A DNA stretch of 25,838 nucleotides from Cuspidothrix sp046080565. GTDB lineage: Bacteria > Cyanobacteriota > Cyanobacteriia > Cyanobacteriales > Nostocaceae. The stretch is from assembly GCA_046080565.1 (NCBI GenBank), contig JBJTUF010000017.1:1-25838 (forward strand), read 5' to 3'. Of the stretch, positions 1 through 7,245 are shown in pieces. Each line of letters opens with the position of its first letter. Position 1 is the first letter of the stretch. A program made the position numbers and the translations under genes. The notes below the pieces were generated by a model. The model ran no database searches. It saw only the letters and a list, made by a program, of their open reading frames with translations, and had not been told where the DNA came from.

Positions 1-434
1 TGTTTCTTAACTGTATTTCTAACTTAATAGTAATTATTTCTATTTAGCTTCAACAAATTCTTTCAACAATTAGGTCTTATGTACTAAATACATCCGTTTC
101 CTTGGGGTGTGACAGTTGTGGGTGCGGAATGTGGGTTTAAACTCAAAGTCACAAAATTGCAGGAAGTAACCCAGAAAAACAAATGAGAGGGTGACAAAAG
201 TTTTACAAAATTTATTAATTTGAGAAGTCAGAGAACAAGGAAGAGAATAGGCAATAGGCAAGAGGAATTTTACATTTTGTTAGGACTTACGCATTTTAAA
301 GAAATGTAGGGGTTGGGATTTTTGCAAGCCGACTTATAGCTGTAGCCAGGATGATTAGGACATAATTGATTCTTGAAACCTAATCATAGGAAAGGTTTTA
401 CTATTGCCTCCTGCCTATTGCTATACTTAAATTA
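1..434. other. Intergenic stretch, no convincing gene
   Basis: I see no convincing gene here. A 63-codon minus-strand reading frame around 70-261 has no recognisable domain and low-complexity composition, so I leave it out. At 248-261 there are two copies of the heptamer TAGGCAA. At 281-294 lies TAGGACTTACGCAT, a sequence I associate from memory with the ends of cyanobacterial insertion sequences and MITEs, but I could not find a matching inverted end nearby. At about 403-425 there is another short TGCCT-type repeat close to the 3' end of cimA. Confidence 0.5.
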
Positions 435-2054
435 TTATTTAGTTTGAAAATATAGTAATAATCCATATTCCAAACCGGCAACTACAGCTTGATAGGAAGC
501 TTCTAAAATATTCGTAGAAACTCCGATAGTTGTCCAGCGTTTTTCACCATTTCCCGATTCTACTAAGGCACGGGTTTTTGCTGATGTACCTGTATGTCCG
601 TTGAGAATTCTGACTTTATAATCAGTTAATTCAAAATCGGCAATAGACGGATAGAAATTGAGTAAAGCTTTACGCAAAGCAGCATCTAAAGCTGCTACTG
701 GTCCGCTACCTTCTGCTGCTTCGAGAATATTTTCACCATTTACTGCTACCTTCACCGTTGCTAGAGAATTAGTAGTTTCTTTCATTTCTACTAAATCACA
801 ATGTACTTGAAAACCTTTAACTTCAAAAAACTGTTTTCGCTGTCCTAATGCCTCATACATTAATAGGGCAAAACTAGCTTCTGCTGCTTCAAATTGATAA
901 CCTTCACTTTCCAACTCTTTCATTTTTTGCAAAATTTGCCGAGTTTGGGGGGCATTTTTATCTAACTCTATACCCAAGGTTTTAGCTTTAGATAATACAT
1001 TACTTAAACCAGACTGTTCAGAAATGACGATGCGGCGACGGTTGCCCACCAGTTCTGGTTGAATATGTTCATAGGTTAAAGGGTTACGTTCTACCGCCGA
1101 GACATGAATACCGCCTTTATGAGCAAAAGCCGAACGTCCTACAAAAGCAGCGTGTTCATCTGGTGCAAGATTGACAACTTCACTGACAAAGTGACTAACT
1201 TCTGTAAGTTGATTTAGCTGGTGTTCCCCAATACAGCTATAACCTAACTTTAGTTGTAAATTAGGAATCAGAGAACACAAATTGGCATTGCCACAGCGTT
1301 CTCCATAACCGTTGATTGTTCCTTGTACCATATTCGCCCCGGCTAAAACTGCTGATAAGGCATTAGCTACGGCCATTTCTGAATCATTATGAGTATGTAT
1401 GCCAATTTGAGGAATTGTTTTTTGTTCTTGACAATTGACCACTGACAATTGACCACTAACAACTGACACAATTTCCGATACCTCATGAGGTAAAGTTCCA
1501 CCATTGGTATCACATAAAACTAACCATTCTGCACCTGCGGCGATCGCTGTTTTAAGAGTTTGTAAAGCATAATCAGGATTTTGTTTATAGCCATCAAACC
1601 AATGTTCAGCATCGTAAATTACACGCTTGCCTTGAGAACGCAGATACTCAATGGTGTCGCCTATCATGGCTAGATTCTCCTCTAGGCTGGTCTTTAGTCC
1701 TTCCATAACGTGCAAATCCCAAGATTTACCAAAAATTGTTACCCAGCGCGTACCTGCGGCTAAAATAGCTTGTAGCATAGGTTCATCTACTGCTTTGGTA
1801 TGGGGACGACGGGTAGAACAAAAGGGAACTATTTCTGCCTGTTTGAGAGGTTTTTGTTGTAATTGCCAGAAAAATTGTACATCTTTAGGATTTGCTCCTG
1901 GCCAACCACCTTCAATAAAGGGAATCCCCAATTCATCTAATCTATAAGCAATGCGTAATTTATCTTCTATGGATACAGACAGTCCTTCCCGTTGAGTTCC
2001 ATCACGGAGAGTAGTGTCATAAAGCCAAAGTTGATTTGACATAGTTATGGTCAT
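435..2054 (-). CDS. cimA: (R)-citramalate synthase, LeuA/CimA family
   Basis: Condenses pyruvate and acetyl-CoA to (R)-citramalate, the first step of the threonine-independent route to isoleucine; cytosolic. The N-terminal TIM barrel starts with LYDTTLRDGTQREG (residues 11-24, general base and metal region). It continues to the metal-binding IHTHND near residue 220 and NGYGERCGNANL. The last ~120 residues are the LeuA-type allosteric/dimer domain. At 539 aa it fits the long CimA group rather than homocitrate synthase. Residues 195-209 (within SGQLSVVNCQ) are encoded by six heptamers of a TGACAAT/TGACCAC type and look like an in-frame repeat insertion just before the HTHND strand. Two starts are possible: ATG at 2054, or ATG at 2042 giving MSNQLWLYD; homologues start close to LWLYD. 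It is a monocistron, divergent from the ferredoxin gene. Citramalate versus 2-isopropylmalate specificity is inferred from family resemblance. Confidence 0.88.
   Translation of the reverse strand: MTITMSNQLWLYDTTLRDGTQREGLSVSIEDKLRIAYRLDELGIPFIEGGWPGANPKDVQFFWQLQQKPLKQAEIVPFCSTRRPHTKAVDEPMLQAILAAGTRWVTIFGKSWDLHVMEGLKTSLEENLAMIGDTIEYLRSQGKRVIYDAEHWFDGYKQNPDYALQTLKTAIAAGAEWLVLCDTNGGTLPHEVSEIVSVVSGQLSVVNCQEQKTIPQIGIHTHNDSEMAVANALSAVLAGANMVQGTINGYGERCGNANLCSLIPNLQLKLGYSCIGEHQLNQLTEVSHFVSEVVNLAPDEHAAFVGRSAFAHKGGIHVSAVERNPLTYEHIQPELVGNRRRIVISEQSGLSNVLSKAKTLGIELDKNAPQTRQILQKMKELESEGYQFEAAEASFALLMYEALGQRKQFFEVKGFQVHCDLVEMKETTNSLATVKVAVNGENILEAAEGSGPVAALDAALRKALLNFYPSIADFELTDYKVRILNGHTGTSAKTRALVESGNGEKRWTTIGVSTNILEASYQAVVAGLEYGLLLYFQTK
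1429..1470. repeat. Heptamer array inside cimA
   Basis: Six consecutive 7-bp units on the plus strand: TGACAAT, TGACCAC, TGACAAT, TGACCAC, TAACAAC, TGACACA. It totals 42 bp, so it adds 14 codons without changing the cimA frame. The same TAACTGAC/TGACAAC type is seen in the spacer at about 12484-12499. Confidence 0.8.
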
Positions 2055-2424
2055 AATAATTTGGTGAACACAGTCAGGGAAGTGAGGGAGCAGGAGGGTG
2101 CTGACAAGGGTAGGTTTTGAATATTATCTGTGAAGGCAGGACTAGGAAAACAAGGAGGGAAAGTAGACAAGGAAGATTTACTGCACGAAATGATCTTTTT
2201 GTTACTAAGAGAATATGATTTTGTACGGCTTTCTTTCCTTGTCCACTGTCCTTTGTTGTCGCCCAAGTCTTGCCCTCACGACAATATCAAATATCTACCC
2301 TTGTGAGGAAGAGCGAAGGAGCAAGGGAGAAAATAATTATTTCATGATTGATTCTTCCTTCTGAACTCCTAAACTCCTGAACTCCTGCCTTTTCGCTGAT
2401 ATCATTTAATGGGATAATTTCAAT
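2055..2424. other. Divergent spacer cimA / ferredoxin
   Basis: 370 bp between the start of cimA and the start of the ferredoxin gene. It must hold the promoters of both, but I could not place a convincing -35/-10 pair. No gene is visible: the minus-strand frame 2051-2266 is Ser/Phe-rich and unlike any family. An octamer repeat lies at 2362-2385. Confidence 0.45.
2362..2385. repeat. Octamer array TGAACTCC x3
   Basis: Three 8-bp units TGAACTCC, TAAACTCC, TGAACTCC. The unit is the reverse complement of the GGAGTTCA unit that forms the eight-copy array at 20273-20336, so this is one repeat family dispersed in the genome. Confidence 0.75.
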
Positions 2425-2763
2425 ATGCCAAAAGTTCTAGCTCAAGGTAAATTAATTGAGTGTGAAAGCCAAGCCAATTTACGAAAGGTATTGATAAAAA
2501 ATGGTGTTGACCTTCACAATGGTAATTCTCAGCTAATCAATTGTAGAGGTCTTGGCACTTGTGGTACTTGTGCGGTTAAGGTAGAAGGCGAAGTATCAGC
2601 CGTGAATTGGCGTGATCAAACACGGCGATCGCTTCCTCCCCATTCTCCTACGTCAGACCTGCGTTTAGCTTGTCAAACACAGGTTTTAGGCGATGTAAAA
2701 GTAACTAAATTTGATGGGTTTTGGGGTCAAGGTTCTGAATTAGTTTGGACACCAGAAGGTTAA
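2425..2763 (+). CDS. [2Fe-2S] ferredoxin-like protein
   Basis: Small soluble electron carrier of the [2Fe-2S] ferredoxin fold, 112 aa. The cluster ligands are Cys40, Cys46, Cys49 and Cys83 (CRGLGTCGTC then LRLAC), spaced CX5CX2CX33C. That differs from plant-type photosynthetic ferredoxin (CX4CX2CX29C) and is nearer the spacing of adrenodoxin-like members, so this is not the main petF. The segment between the third and fourth Cys (NWRDQTRRSLPPHSPT) is basic and proline-rich. There is no signal peptide and no membrane segment. A HIP1 site lies in the gene (2625-2632). The next gene starts 16 nt after the stop, so the two are probably co-transcribed. The redox partner is unknown. Confidence 0.85.
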   Translation: MPKVLAQGKLIECESQANLRKVLIKNGVDLHNGNSQLINCRGLGTCGTCAVKVEGEVSAVNWRDQTRRSLPPHSPTSDLRLACQTQVLGDVKVTKFDGFWGQGSELVWTPEG

Positions 2764-2779
2764 CAAGGAGAAAAACAAG

Positions 2780-3190
2780 ATGGGTAGATGGACACCCTTG
2801 ATTTTAATGGCTGGCGGTGTGGCAATTTTACTAGGTACGCTACTAGGAATTAATTTTCCTATGGGCGGACAACAAGGTGCTAATTTGCCACCAGGACGCA
2901 GAGCATCAAGTGTTCTTCCCGCTAATATTAATGTTAATAGCACTGCAAACAGGAATAATTCTGAAAATAATGCCACTAATGATTCCGAAACTACTGGGAA
3001 TGGTAATCGAACCAGTGTAGCTCAAAGCAATGCTTCTACTGGAACTGGAGATAATTCTGCTGCTGCACAAGAAACATCTGGCAGTAATGAAAATTCTACA
3101 GAGGAAACTTCCACTACTGAAAGTAGCTCTAATACCACTACTACCAGTAATAATTCTTCTACTAAAAGACCAATTACCGCTTTATGGTAA
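2780..3190 (+). CDS. Membrane-anchored Ser/Thr/Asn-rich protein, unknown function
   Basis: 136 aa. Residues about 4-26 (WTPLILMAGGVAILLGTLLG) form a single N-terminal membrane segment. The rest, from about residue 50, is a low-complexity tail almost entirely of Ser, Thr, Asn, Gly and Glu with runs such as TTESSSNTTTTSNNSS. No cysteine and no catalytic motif is visible. AACAAGGAG at 2763-2771 gives a good ribosome binding site 8 nt upstream of ATG 2780, which supports the start. It follows the ferredoxin gene by 16 nt. The tail is probably disordered and could be a linker or cell-wall-spanning segment; I do not recognise a function. Confidence 0.7.
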   Translation: MGRWTPLILMAGGVAILLGTLLGINFPMGGQQGANLPPGRRASSVLPANINVNSTANRNNSENNATNDSETTGNGNRTSVAQSNASTGTGDNSAAAQETSGSNENSTEETSTTESSSNTTTTSNNSSTKRPITALW

Positions 3191-3293
3191 GAACATAGGT
3201 AATAGTGTTTTTTTTACTAATGACCTTACCAGTTACCAATTATCAGCCTTGATAGGTTATTAGTTATGTACTAGGACTAATAACTATTAACTA

Positions 3294-5249
3294 ATGACTA
3301 GCGATGTTTTAATTATTGGTGGTGGTATTATCGGGTTGGCTTGCGCTGTAGAGTTAAAATTGCGAGGTGCAAATGTTACTGTACTTTGCCGTGATTTTAA
3401 TGCCGCAGCCAGCCATACCGCCGCAGGGATGTTAGCACCTGATGCGGAAAATATCACTCATCAAGGGATGTTATCTTTATGTAGGCGATCGCTTACTTTA
3501 TATCCTGACTGGATCAGCAAATTAGAAGAAACTACTGGTTTAAATACAGGTTACTGGCCTTCTGGCATCCTCGCCCCAGTTTATCAAAAACCAATCACCA
3601 ATCACCAATCACCAAGCTTTTGGTTAGATAAAGATGCTATTAATCAATATCAACCAGGATTAGGGGCTGATGTGGTTGGTGGTTGGTGGTATCCTGAAAA
3701 TGGCCAAGTTGATAACCAAGCTTTAGTTCAAGTTTTGCGGACTGCTGCTGAGTCTTTGGGTGTAATCTTTAAAGATGGAATTACTGTAGAGGCTATTTGT
3801 CAACAAGAAAAACAAGTTATAGGTGTTAAAACTAACACAGGCTTAGTCAAAGCTGATCATTATCTTTCAGCTGCTGGTGCTTGGGCAAATCAATTATTGC
3901 CTTTACCAGTACGTCCCCGCAAAGGACAAATGCTACGGTTGCGAGTACCAGATTTTGTCAAAGAGTTACCTTTAACACGGGTTTTATTTGGTGAAAATAT
4001 TTACATAGTGCCTCGGCTAAATCGTTCTATAATTTTAGGGACGACAGGCGAAGATGTGGGTTTTACTCCTGATAATACACCAGCCGGAATTCAAAGTTTA
4101 CTGGAAGCTGCAACCCGTCTTTATCCCCAATTAGCAGATTATCCCATTGCAGAAATGTGGTGGGGTTTTCGTCCTGCTACCTCCGATGAATTACCGATTT
4201 TAGGTGAAAGTCATTGTAGTAATTTAACTTTAGCGAGTGGTCATTACCGCAATGGAATTTTGCTTGCACCAGTCACAGCGAAGTTAATTGCTGACATGAT
4301 TTTGTCACAAAAAACCGATCCTCTTCTAACTCATTTCCATTATTCCCGCTTTCAAAACCAGCCTTCTACCACAACATCCATGCTGACTTATCCTGCTAAT
4401 TTCACTAACGGACATAGTAAAACTTTATCTTTACCATCTACTGAATTACAACTACAAGATTCTGGTTTAATTATTGCTGGTAAAACCTTTCAATCTCGCT
4501 TGATGACGGGAACTGGTAAGTATCGCAGTATTCAAGAAATGCAGAAAAGTGTTGCTGCTAGTGGTTGTCAAATTGTTACCGTAGCTGTGCGAAGAGTACA
4601 AACTAACGCACCGGGACATGAAGGTTTAGCAGAAGCTTTAGATTGGGGTAAAATCTGGATGTTACCGAATACTGCTGGTTGTCAAACTGCGGAGGAAGCA
4701 ATTCGGGTGGCACGTTTGGGACGGGAAATGGCCAAGTTATTGGGACAGGAAGATAATAATTTTGTTAAGTTAGAAGTTATACCAGATCCTAAATATTTAT
4801 TACCTGATCCCATTGGTACTTTGCAAGCGGCAGAACAGTTAGTAAAAGAAGGTTTTGCAGTGTTACCTTATATTAATGCTGATCCAATGTTAGCAAAGCG
4901 TTTAGAAGAAGTTGGTTGTGCAACAGTTATGCCTTTAGCTGCGCCCATAGGTTCAGGACAAGGACTGAAAACTACTGCCAATATTCAGATTATTATTGAA
5001 AATGCCAAAGTGCCGGTAGTGGTAGATGCAGGTATTGGTTCGCCTTCGGAAGCTGCACAAGCGATGGAATTAGGTGCGGATGCGTTGTTAATAAATAGTG
5101 CGATCGCCCTGTCCGAAAATGCCCCCGCAATGGCTTATGCAATGGGTTTAGCAACTGTGGCAGGTCGTATGGCTTATTTGGCGGGAAGAATGCCAATGAA
5201 GAATTACGCTAGTGCTAGTTCTCCTTTGACGGGGACTATTACTGCTTAG
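3294..5249 (+). CDS. thiO-thiG: Bifunctional glycine oxidase ThiO / thiazole synthase ThiG
   Basis: A fusion of two steps of thiamin thiazole synthesis. ThiO (residues ~1-350) is an FAD amine oxidase that turns glycine to iminoacetate/dehydroglycine. ThiG (residues ~385-651) condenses it with 1-deoxyxylulose-5-phosphate and ThiS thiocarboxylate. The dinucleotide motif GGGIIG is at residues 9-14, and the C-terminal part of the oxidase domain contains WWGFRPATSDELPILG and GHYRNGILLAP. The ThiG part has TGTGKYRS, the Schiff-base Lys492 in FVKLEVIPD, and the phosphate-binding loop VVDAGIGSPSEA. A linker of about 30 residues joins them. The fusion is usual in cyanobacteria. Odd: residues 100-106, inside PITNHQSPS, are encoded by three CCAATCA heptamers. 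ATG 3294 is right at the start of the Rossmann strand. Confidence 0.95.
   Translation: MTSDVLIIGGGIIGLACAVELKLRGANVTVLCRDFNAAASHTAAGMLAPDAENITHQGMLSLCRRSLTLYPDWISKLEETTGLNTGYWPSGILAPVYQKPITNHQSPSFWLDKDAINQYQPGLGADVVGGWWYPENGQVDNQALVQVLRTAAESLGVIFKDGITVEAICQQEKQVIGVKTNTGLVKADHYLSAAGAWANQLLPLPVRPRKGQMLRLRVPDFVKELPLTRVLFGENIYIVPRLNRSIILGTTGEDVGFTPDNTPAGIQSLLEAATRLYPQLADYPIAEMWWGFRPATSDELPILGESHCSNLTLASGHYRNGILLAPVTAKLIADMILSQKTDPLLTHFHYSRFQNQPSTTTSMLTYPANFTNGHSKTLSLPSTELQLQDSGLIIAGKTFQSRLMTGTGKYRSIQEMQKSVAASGCQIVTVAVRRVQTNAPGHEGLAEALDWGKIWMLPNTAGCQTAEEAIRVARLGREMAKLLGQEDNNFVKLEVIPDPKYLLPDPIGTLQAAEQLVKEGFAVLPYINADPMLAKRLEEVGCATVMPLAAPIGSGQGLKTTANIQIIIENAKVPVVVDAGIGSPSEAAQAMELGADALLINSAIALSENAPAMAYAMGLATVAGRMAYLAGRMPMKNYASASSPLTGTITA
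3591..3611. repeat. Heptamer array CCAATCA x3 inside thiO
   Basis: Three perfect CCAATCA units followed by a partial CCAA. 21 bp equals seven codons, so the thiO-thiG frame is kept. It encodes the loop P-I-T-N-H-Q-S in the oxidase domain. Confidence 0.8.
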
Positions 5250-5256
5250 TTTTGTA

Positions 5257-5295
5257 TTTAGATCCCCGAATTTTTCAAGAAGTTGGGGATCTAAA
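5257..5295. terminator. Bidirectional terminator-like inverted repeat
   Basis: Perfect 11-bp inverted repeat TTTAGATCCCC (5257-5267) / GGGGATCTAAA (5285-5295) with a 17-nt loop. It lies between the convergent thiO-thiG (ends 5249) and the nuclease-like gene (ends 5348). The T/A-rich outer ends give U-rich tails in both directions. The sequence also resembles dispersed palindromic repeats of cyanobacteria, so its presence may be due to repeat spread as well as termination. Confidence 0.6.
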
Positions 5296-5314
5296 ATTCT
5301 TTGATTTAACGAAC

Positions 5315-5340
5315 CACAGAGACACAGAGGACACAGAGGA
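5315..5340. repeat. Short CACAGAG(G)A tandem repeat
   Basis: CACAGAGA followed by two CACAGAGGA 9-mers. It sits just downstream of the stop of the nuclease-like gene. Confidence 0.55.
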
Positions 5341-5347
5341 ATGATGT

Positions 5348-5815
5348 TTATATATGCTCTTCTAAAACTTTGCTTTTATACTTGATTAAATCACCACTAT
5401 CTTTACCATTTTGTTGTTTCAGACGTTTCTTGAGTTTAATTTCTATAGAACTATTAATATCAGGTGTGGGATTTCTATTTAATACAATACGTGCATATAT
5501 TTTAAACTCTTTAAATTCTTTTATTTCATTGTTCAATTTAGTGATAGCTGAATCTATTTGTGCAATTGCTTTTTGTAAATCATGTCCTTTTAACTCTACA
5601 AAAAACGCTGATTTGTCTTCACAGGCTAAAATTAGATAATCACATCTTTCACCATCTTTAATTAAACAACCATCTACTTTAATTTTACAAATCTCTTTAC
5701 CCTTTTCGTTAGTGACTCTATACTCTTGTTTATTTCCACTATCTTTGACAACTATGGTTTTTCTGATATCACAAAATTCCTTACATTCATTGTTTCTAAA
5801 GAAATTGTTACACAT
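5348..5815 (-). CDS. Small PD-(D/E)XK nuclease-like protein, partner of AAA ATPase
   Basis: 155 aa, not a family I can name. The visible signature is Asp59 (CDYLILAC), then a beta strand, then Glu74-Leu-Lys76 (FFVELKG), followed by a helix with KAIAQIDSAI. This D-(X14)-ExK pattern is that of the PD-(D/E)XK nuclease core, with an upstream helix containing acidic residues. The N-terminus is rich in Cys (2, 11, 15), with further Cys at 43, 50, 58 and 65. The C-terminus is a basic stretch (KLKKRLKQQ). There is no membrane segment or signal. The ATPase stop codon is 2 nt upstream (TAA-CT-ATG on the minus strand), so the pair is almost certainly translated together. Nuclease activity is inferred from the motif only. 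A resolvase-like or inactive sensor role is possible. Confidence 0.6.
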   Translation of the reverse strand: MCNNFFRNNECKEFCDIRKTIVVKDSGNKQEYRVTNEKGKEICKIKVDGCLIKDGERCDYLILACEDKSAFFVELKGHDLQKAIAQIDSAITKLNNEIKEFKEFKIYARIVLNRNPTPDINSSIEIKLKKRLKQQNGKDSGDLIKYKSKVLEEHI

Positions 5816-5817
5816 AG

Positions 5818-7101
5818 TTAGTCATCCAGATTGAACAAATTATTAAACTTGTCATTAATTATACTGGATGCGCTATCTATTTTTTCTGCTTGAATTAATT
5901 TTAATTCTTCATCCATAATTGATTCATAGCCATTTTCTGATATAAAGTAAGCAGAAATGCGATTTGGATCAATCCAACTTTTACTATTAACAATACTTTC
6001 TACTGCTTCTCTTTCATCACCTACTTTATTTTGACCTACTTGATAAGCATATAAAAGATTATTGAAAGCAGACAAAATATAAGGACTATGAGTAGTTATA
6101 ATTATTTGATTATTATAAACATTTGCTAATAAACCAATCAGTTCTACAATATCACTTTGGGTTTCTGGATAAAGGTGTGCTTCTGGTTCTTCAAAAACCA
6201 TAAATACACTCGTTTTATCTAAAATATATCTAAATATCAACAATAAAATCCAAACCGACTCTTGTTGTCCTGAAGAAGCATATTGTAGTTTAACATATTG
6301 GTTGTTATTAAAGTAAATTCTTTCTTTATCAATATCAGCATTAAATCTATATTCACCTTTGAGGATTTTTTTTAATAGTCTTGATAAATCATCACGTATA
6401 TTTAAAGCAATATCTTGATTTTGAATAAGAGTGTTTAAATCATCTACAAAGTAAGTTTTCAATAAATTAATTCTCTCTACAAAAGATTGTGTAAAGTAGT
6501 CTAAAGTATCTGGGTTTTTGATATCTTGCAATTGTTCAGTTAATGTAGACATCAAACTTCTACCCGCAGGAATAAATATAGGAGAGTGTGTTTCTTCAAA
6601 AATATTATCAATTCGTAATTTAAAATAATTAAACTGTAATCTTTTATTTGATTCTAATTCTCGTAGTTTTTCTAATGAATTGAATATATTTTGTTGTTCT
6701 TTGGCAATTATTTTGTAATTTGAAATTTCTGTAATTAGCGAATCTAAGTCTTTCCTAAGATTTTCACTAATTTCGATATTTCTCTTATATATAGATCCAG
6801 AAATTTTTATATATTTTTCCCTTGAGTATTGATATTTTACGCTAGATACTTCACGATCTAGTTTAATACCAAAATACGGAAGTAATATTGACGTTATATT
6901 ATCCAATAATAAGGATGAATTATGTATAGCATTAGTATAAATATAATTAAGTATTTGATCTTTTAAAGATTTAAAGATAAAAATTAACTTACTAATTGTA
7001 CTTTTACCACTTGCTTGAGGACCAATTAACAGCATTACATCTGTGACATCAGCCTCAAATTTTTTAATTGGTCCAAAATTTTCTATAGATATTCTTTGCA
7101 T
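5818..7101 (-). CDS. ABC-type AAA family ATPase (OLD/RecF-like, AAA15/AAA21)
   Basis: 427 aa from ATG 7101. The frame is open to a TTG at 7140, but the conserved beginning QRISIENFGPIKKFEADV follows ATG 7101. Visible motifs (7101 numbering): Walker A GPQASGKST at 27-35; ABC signature-like YASSGQQES at ~274; Walker B with catalytic Glu in FMVFEEPEAHLYPE at ~300; H-loop ITTHSPY at ~336. The middle (~60-270) is a helical/coiled insertion. The C-terminal ~90 residues after the H-loop lack the Toprim DxD seen in OLD and GajA nucleases, so the protein has no nuclease of its own and would depend on the small downstream protein for that. Together they look like a two-gene defence or DNA-repair module. 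The region is strongly AT-rich and has no HIP1 sites. Confidence 0.8.
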   Translation of the reverse strand: MQRISIENFGPIKKFEADVTDVMLLIGPQASGKSTISKLIFIFKSLKDQILNYIYTNAIHNSSLLLDNITSILLPYFGIKLDREVSSVKYQYSREKYIKISGSIYKRNIEISENLRKDLDSLITEISNYKIIAKEQQNIFNSLEKLRELESNKRLQFNYFKLRIDNIFEETHSPIFIPAGRSLMSTLTEQLQDIKNPDTLDYFTQSFVERINLLKTYFVDDLNTLIQNQDIALNIRDDLSRLLKKILKGEYRFNADIDKERIYFNNNQYVKLQYASSGQQESVWILLLIFRYILDKTSVFMVFEEPEAHLYPETQSDIVELIGLLANVYNNQIIITTHSPYILSAFNNLLYAYQVGQNKVGDEREAVESIVNSKSWIDPNRISAYFISENGYESIMDEELKLIQAEKIDSASSIINDKFNNLFNLDD

Positions 7102-7163
7102 AATTCTGAGATTTAGATTTACATCACCAGCATAAATCAATATTAAAAGTATACCATGAAAAA

Positions 7164-7193
7164 TTATCTGCGTTTATCTGCGTCCATCTGCGT
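7164..7193. repeat. Decamer array TTATCTGCGT x3
   Basis: Units TTATCTGCGT, TTATCTGCGT, CCATCTGCGT in the 105-bp spacer between the methyltransferase and the ATPase. Any transcript linking the two genes would cross it. Confidence 0.65.
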
Positions 7194-7245
7194 TCCATTA
7201 TTGCTGCTTATACCTAACTTGAATGGAAATGGCTATATACTGATA

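Noticed and set aside
70..261. 63-codon minus-strand frame as a gene
   Set aside because: No ribosome binding site, no domain, composition like non-coding DNA.
2740..2976. Minus-strand frame overlapping the Ser/Thr/Asn-rich protein gene
   Set aside because: It lies antisense to a better supported gene and only mirrors its composition.
3294..5249. ThiO-ThiG fusion as a novel bifunctional protein
   Set aside because: This fusion is the normal arrangement in many cyanobacteria; only the heptamer insertion is unusual.
5818..7140. Gabija, PARIS or Septu system
   Set aside because: No Toprim domain in the ATPase, no UvrD helicase, no DUF4435 and no HNH motif in the partner.
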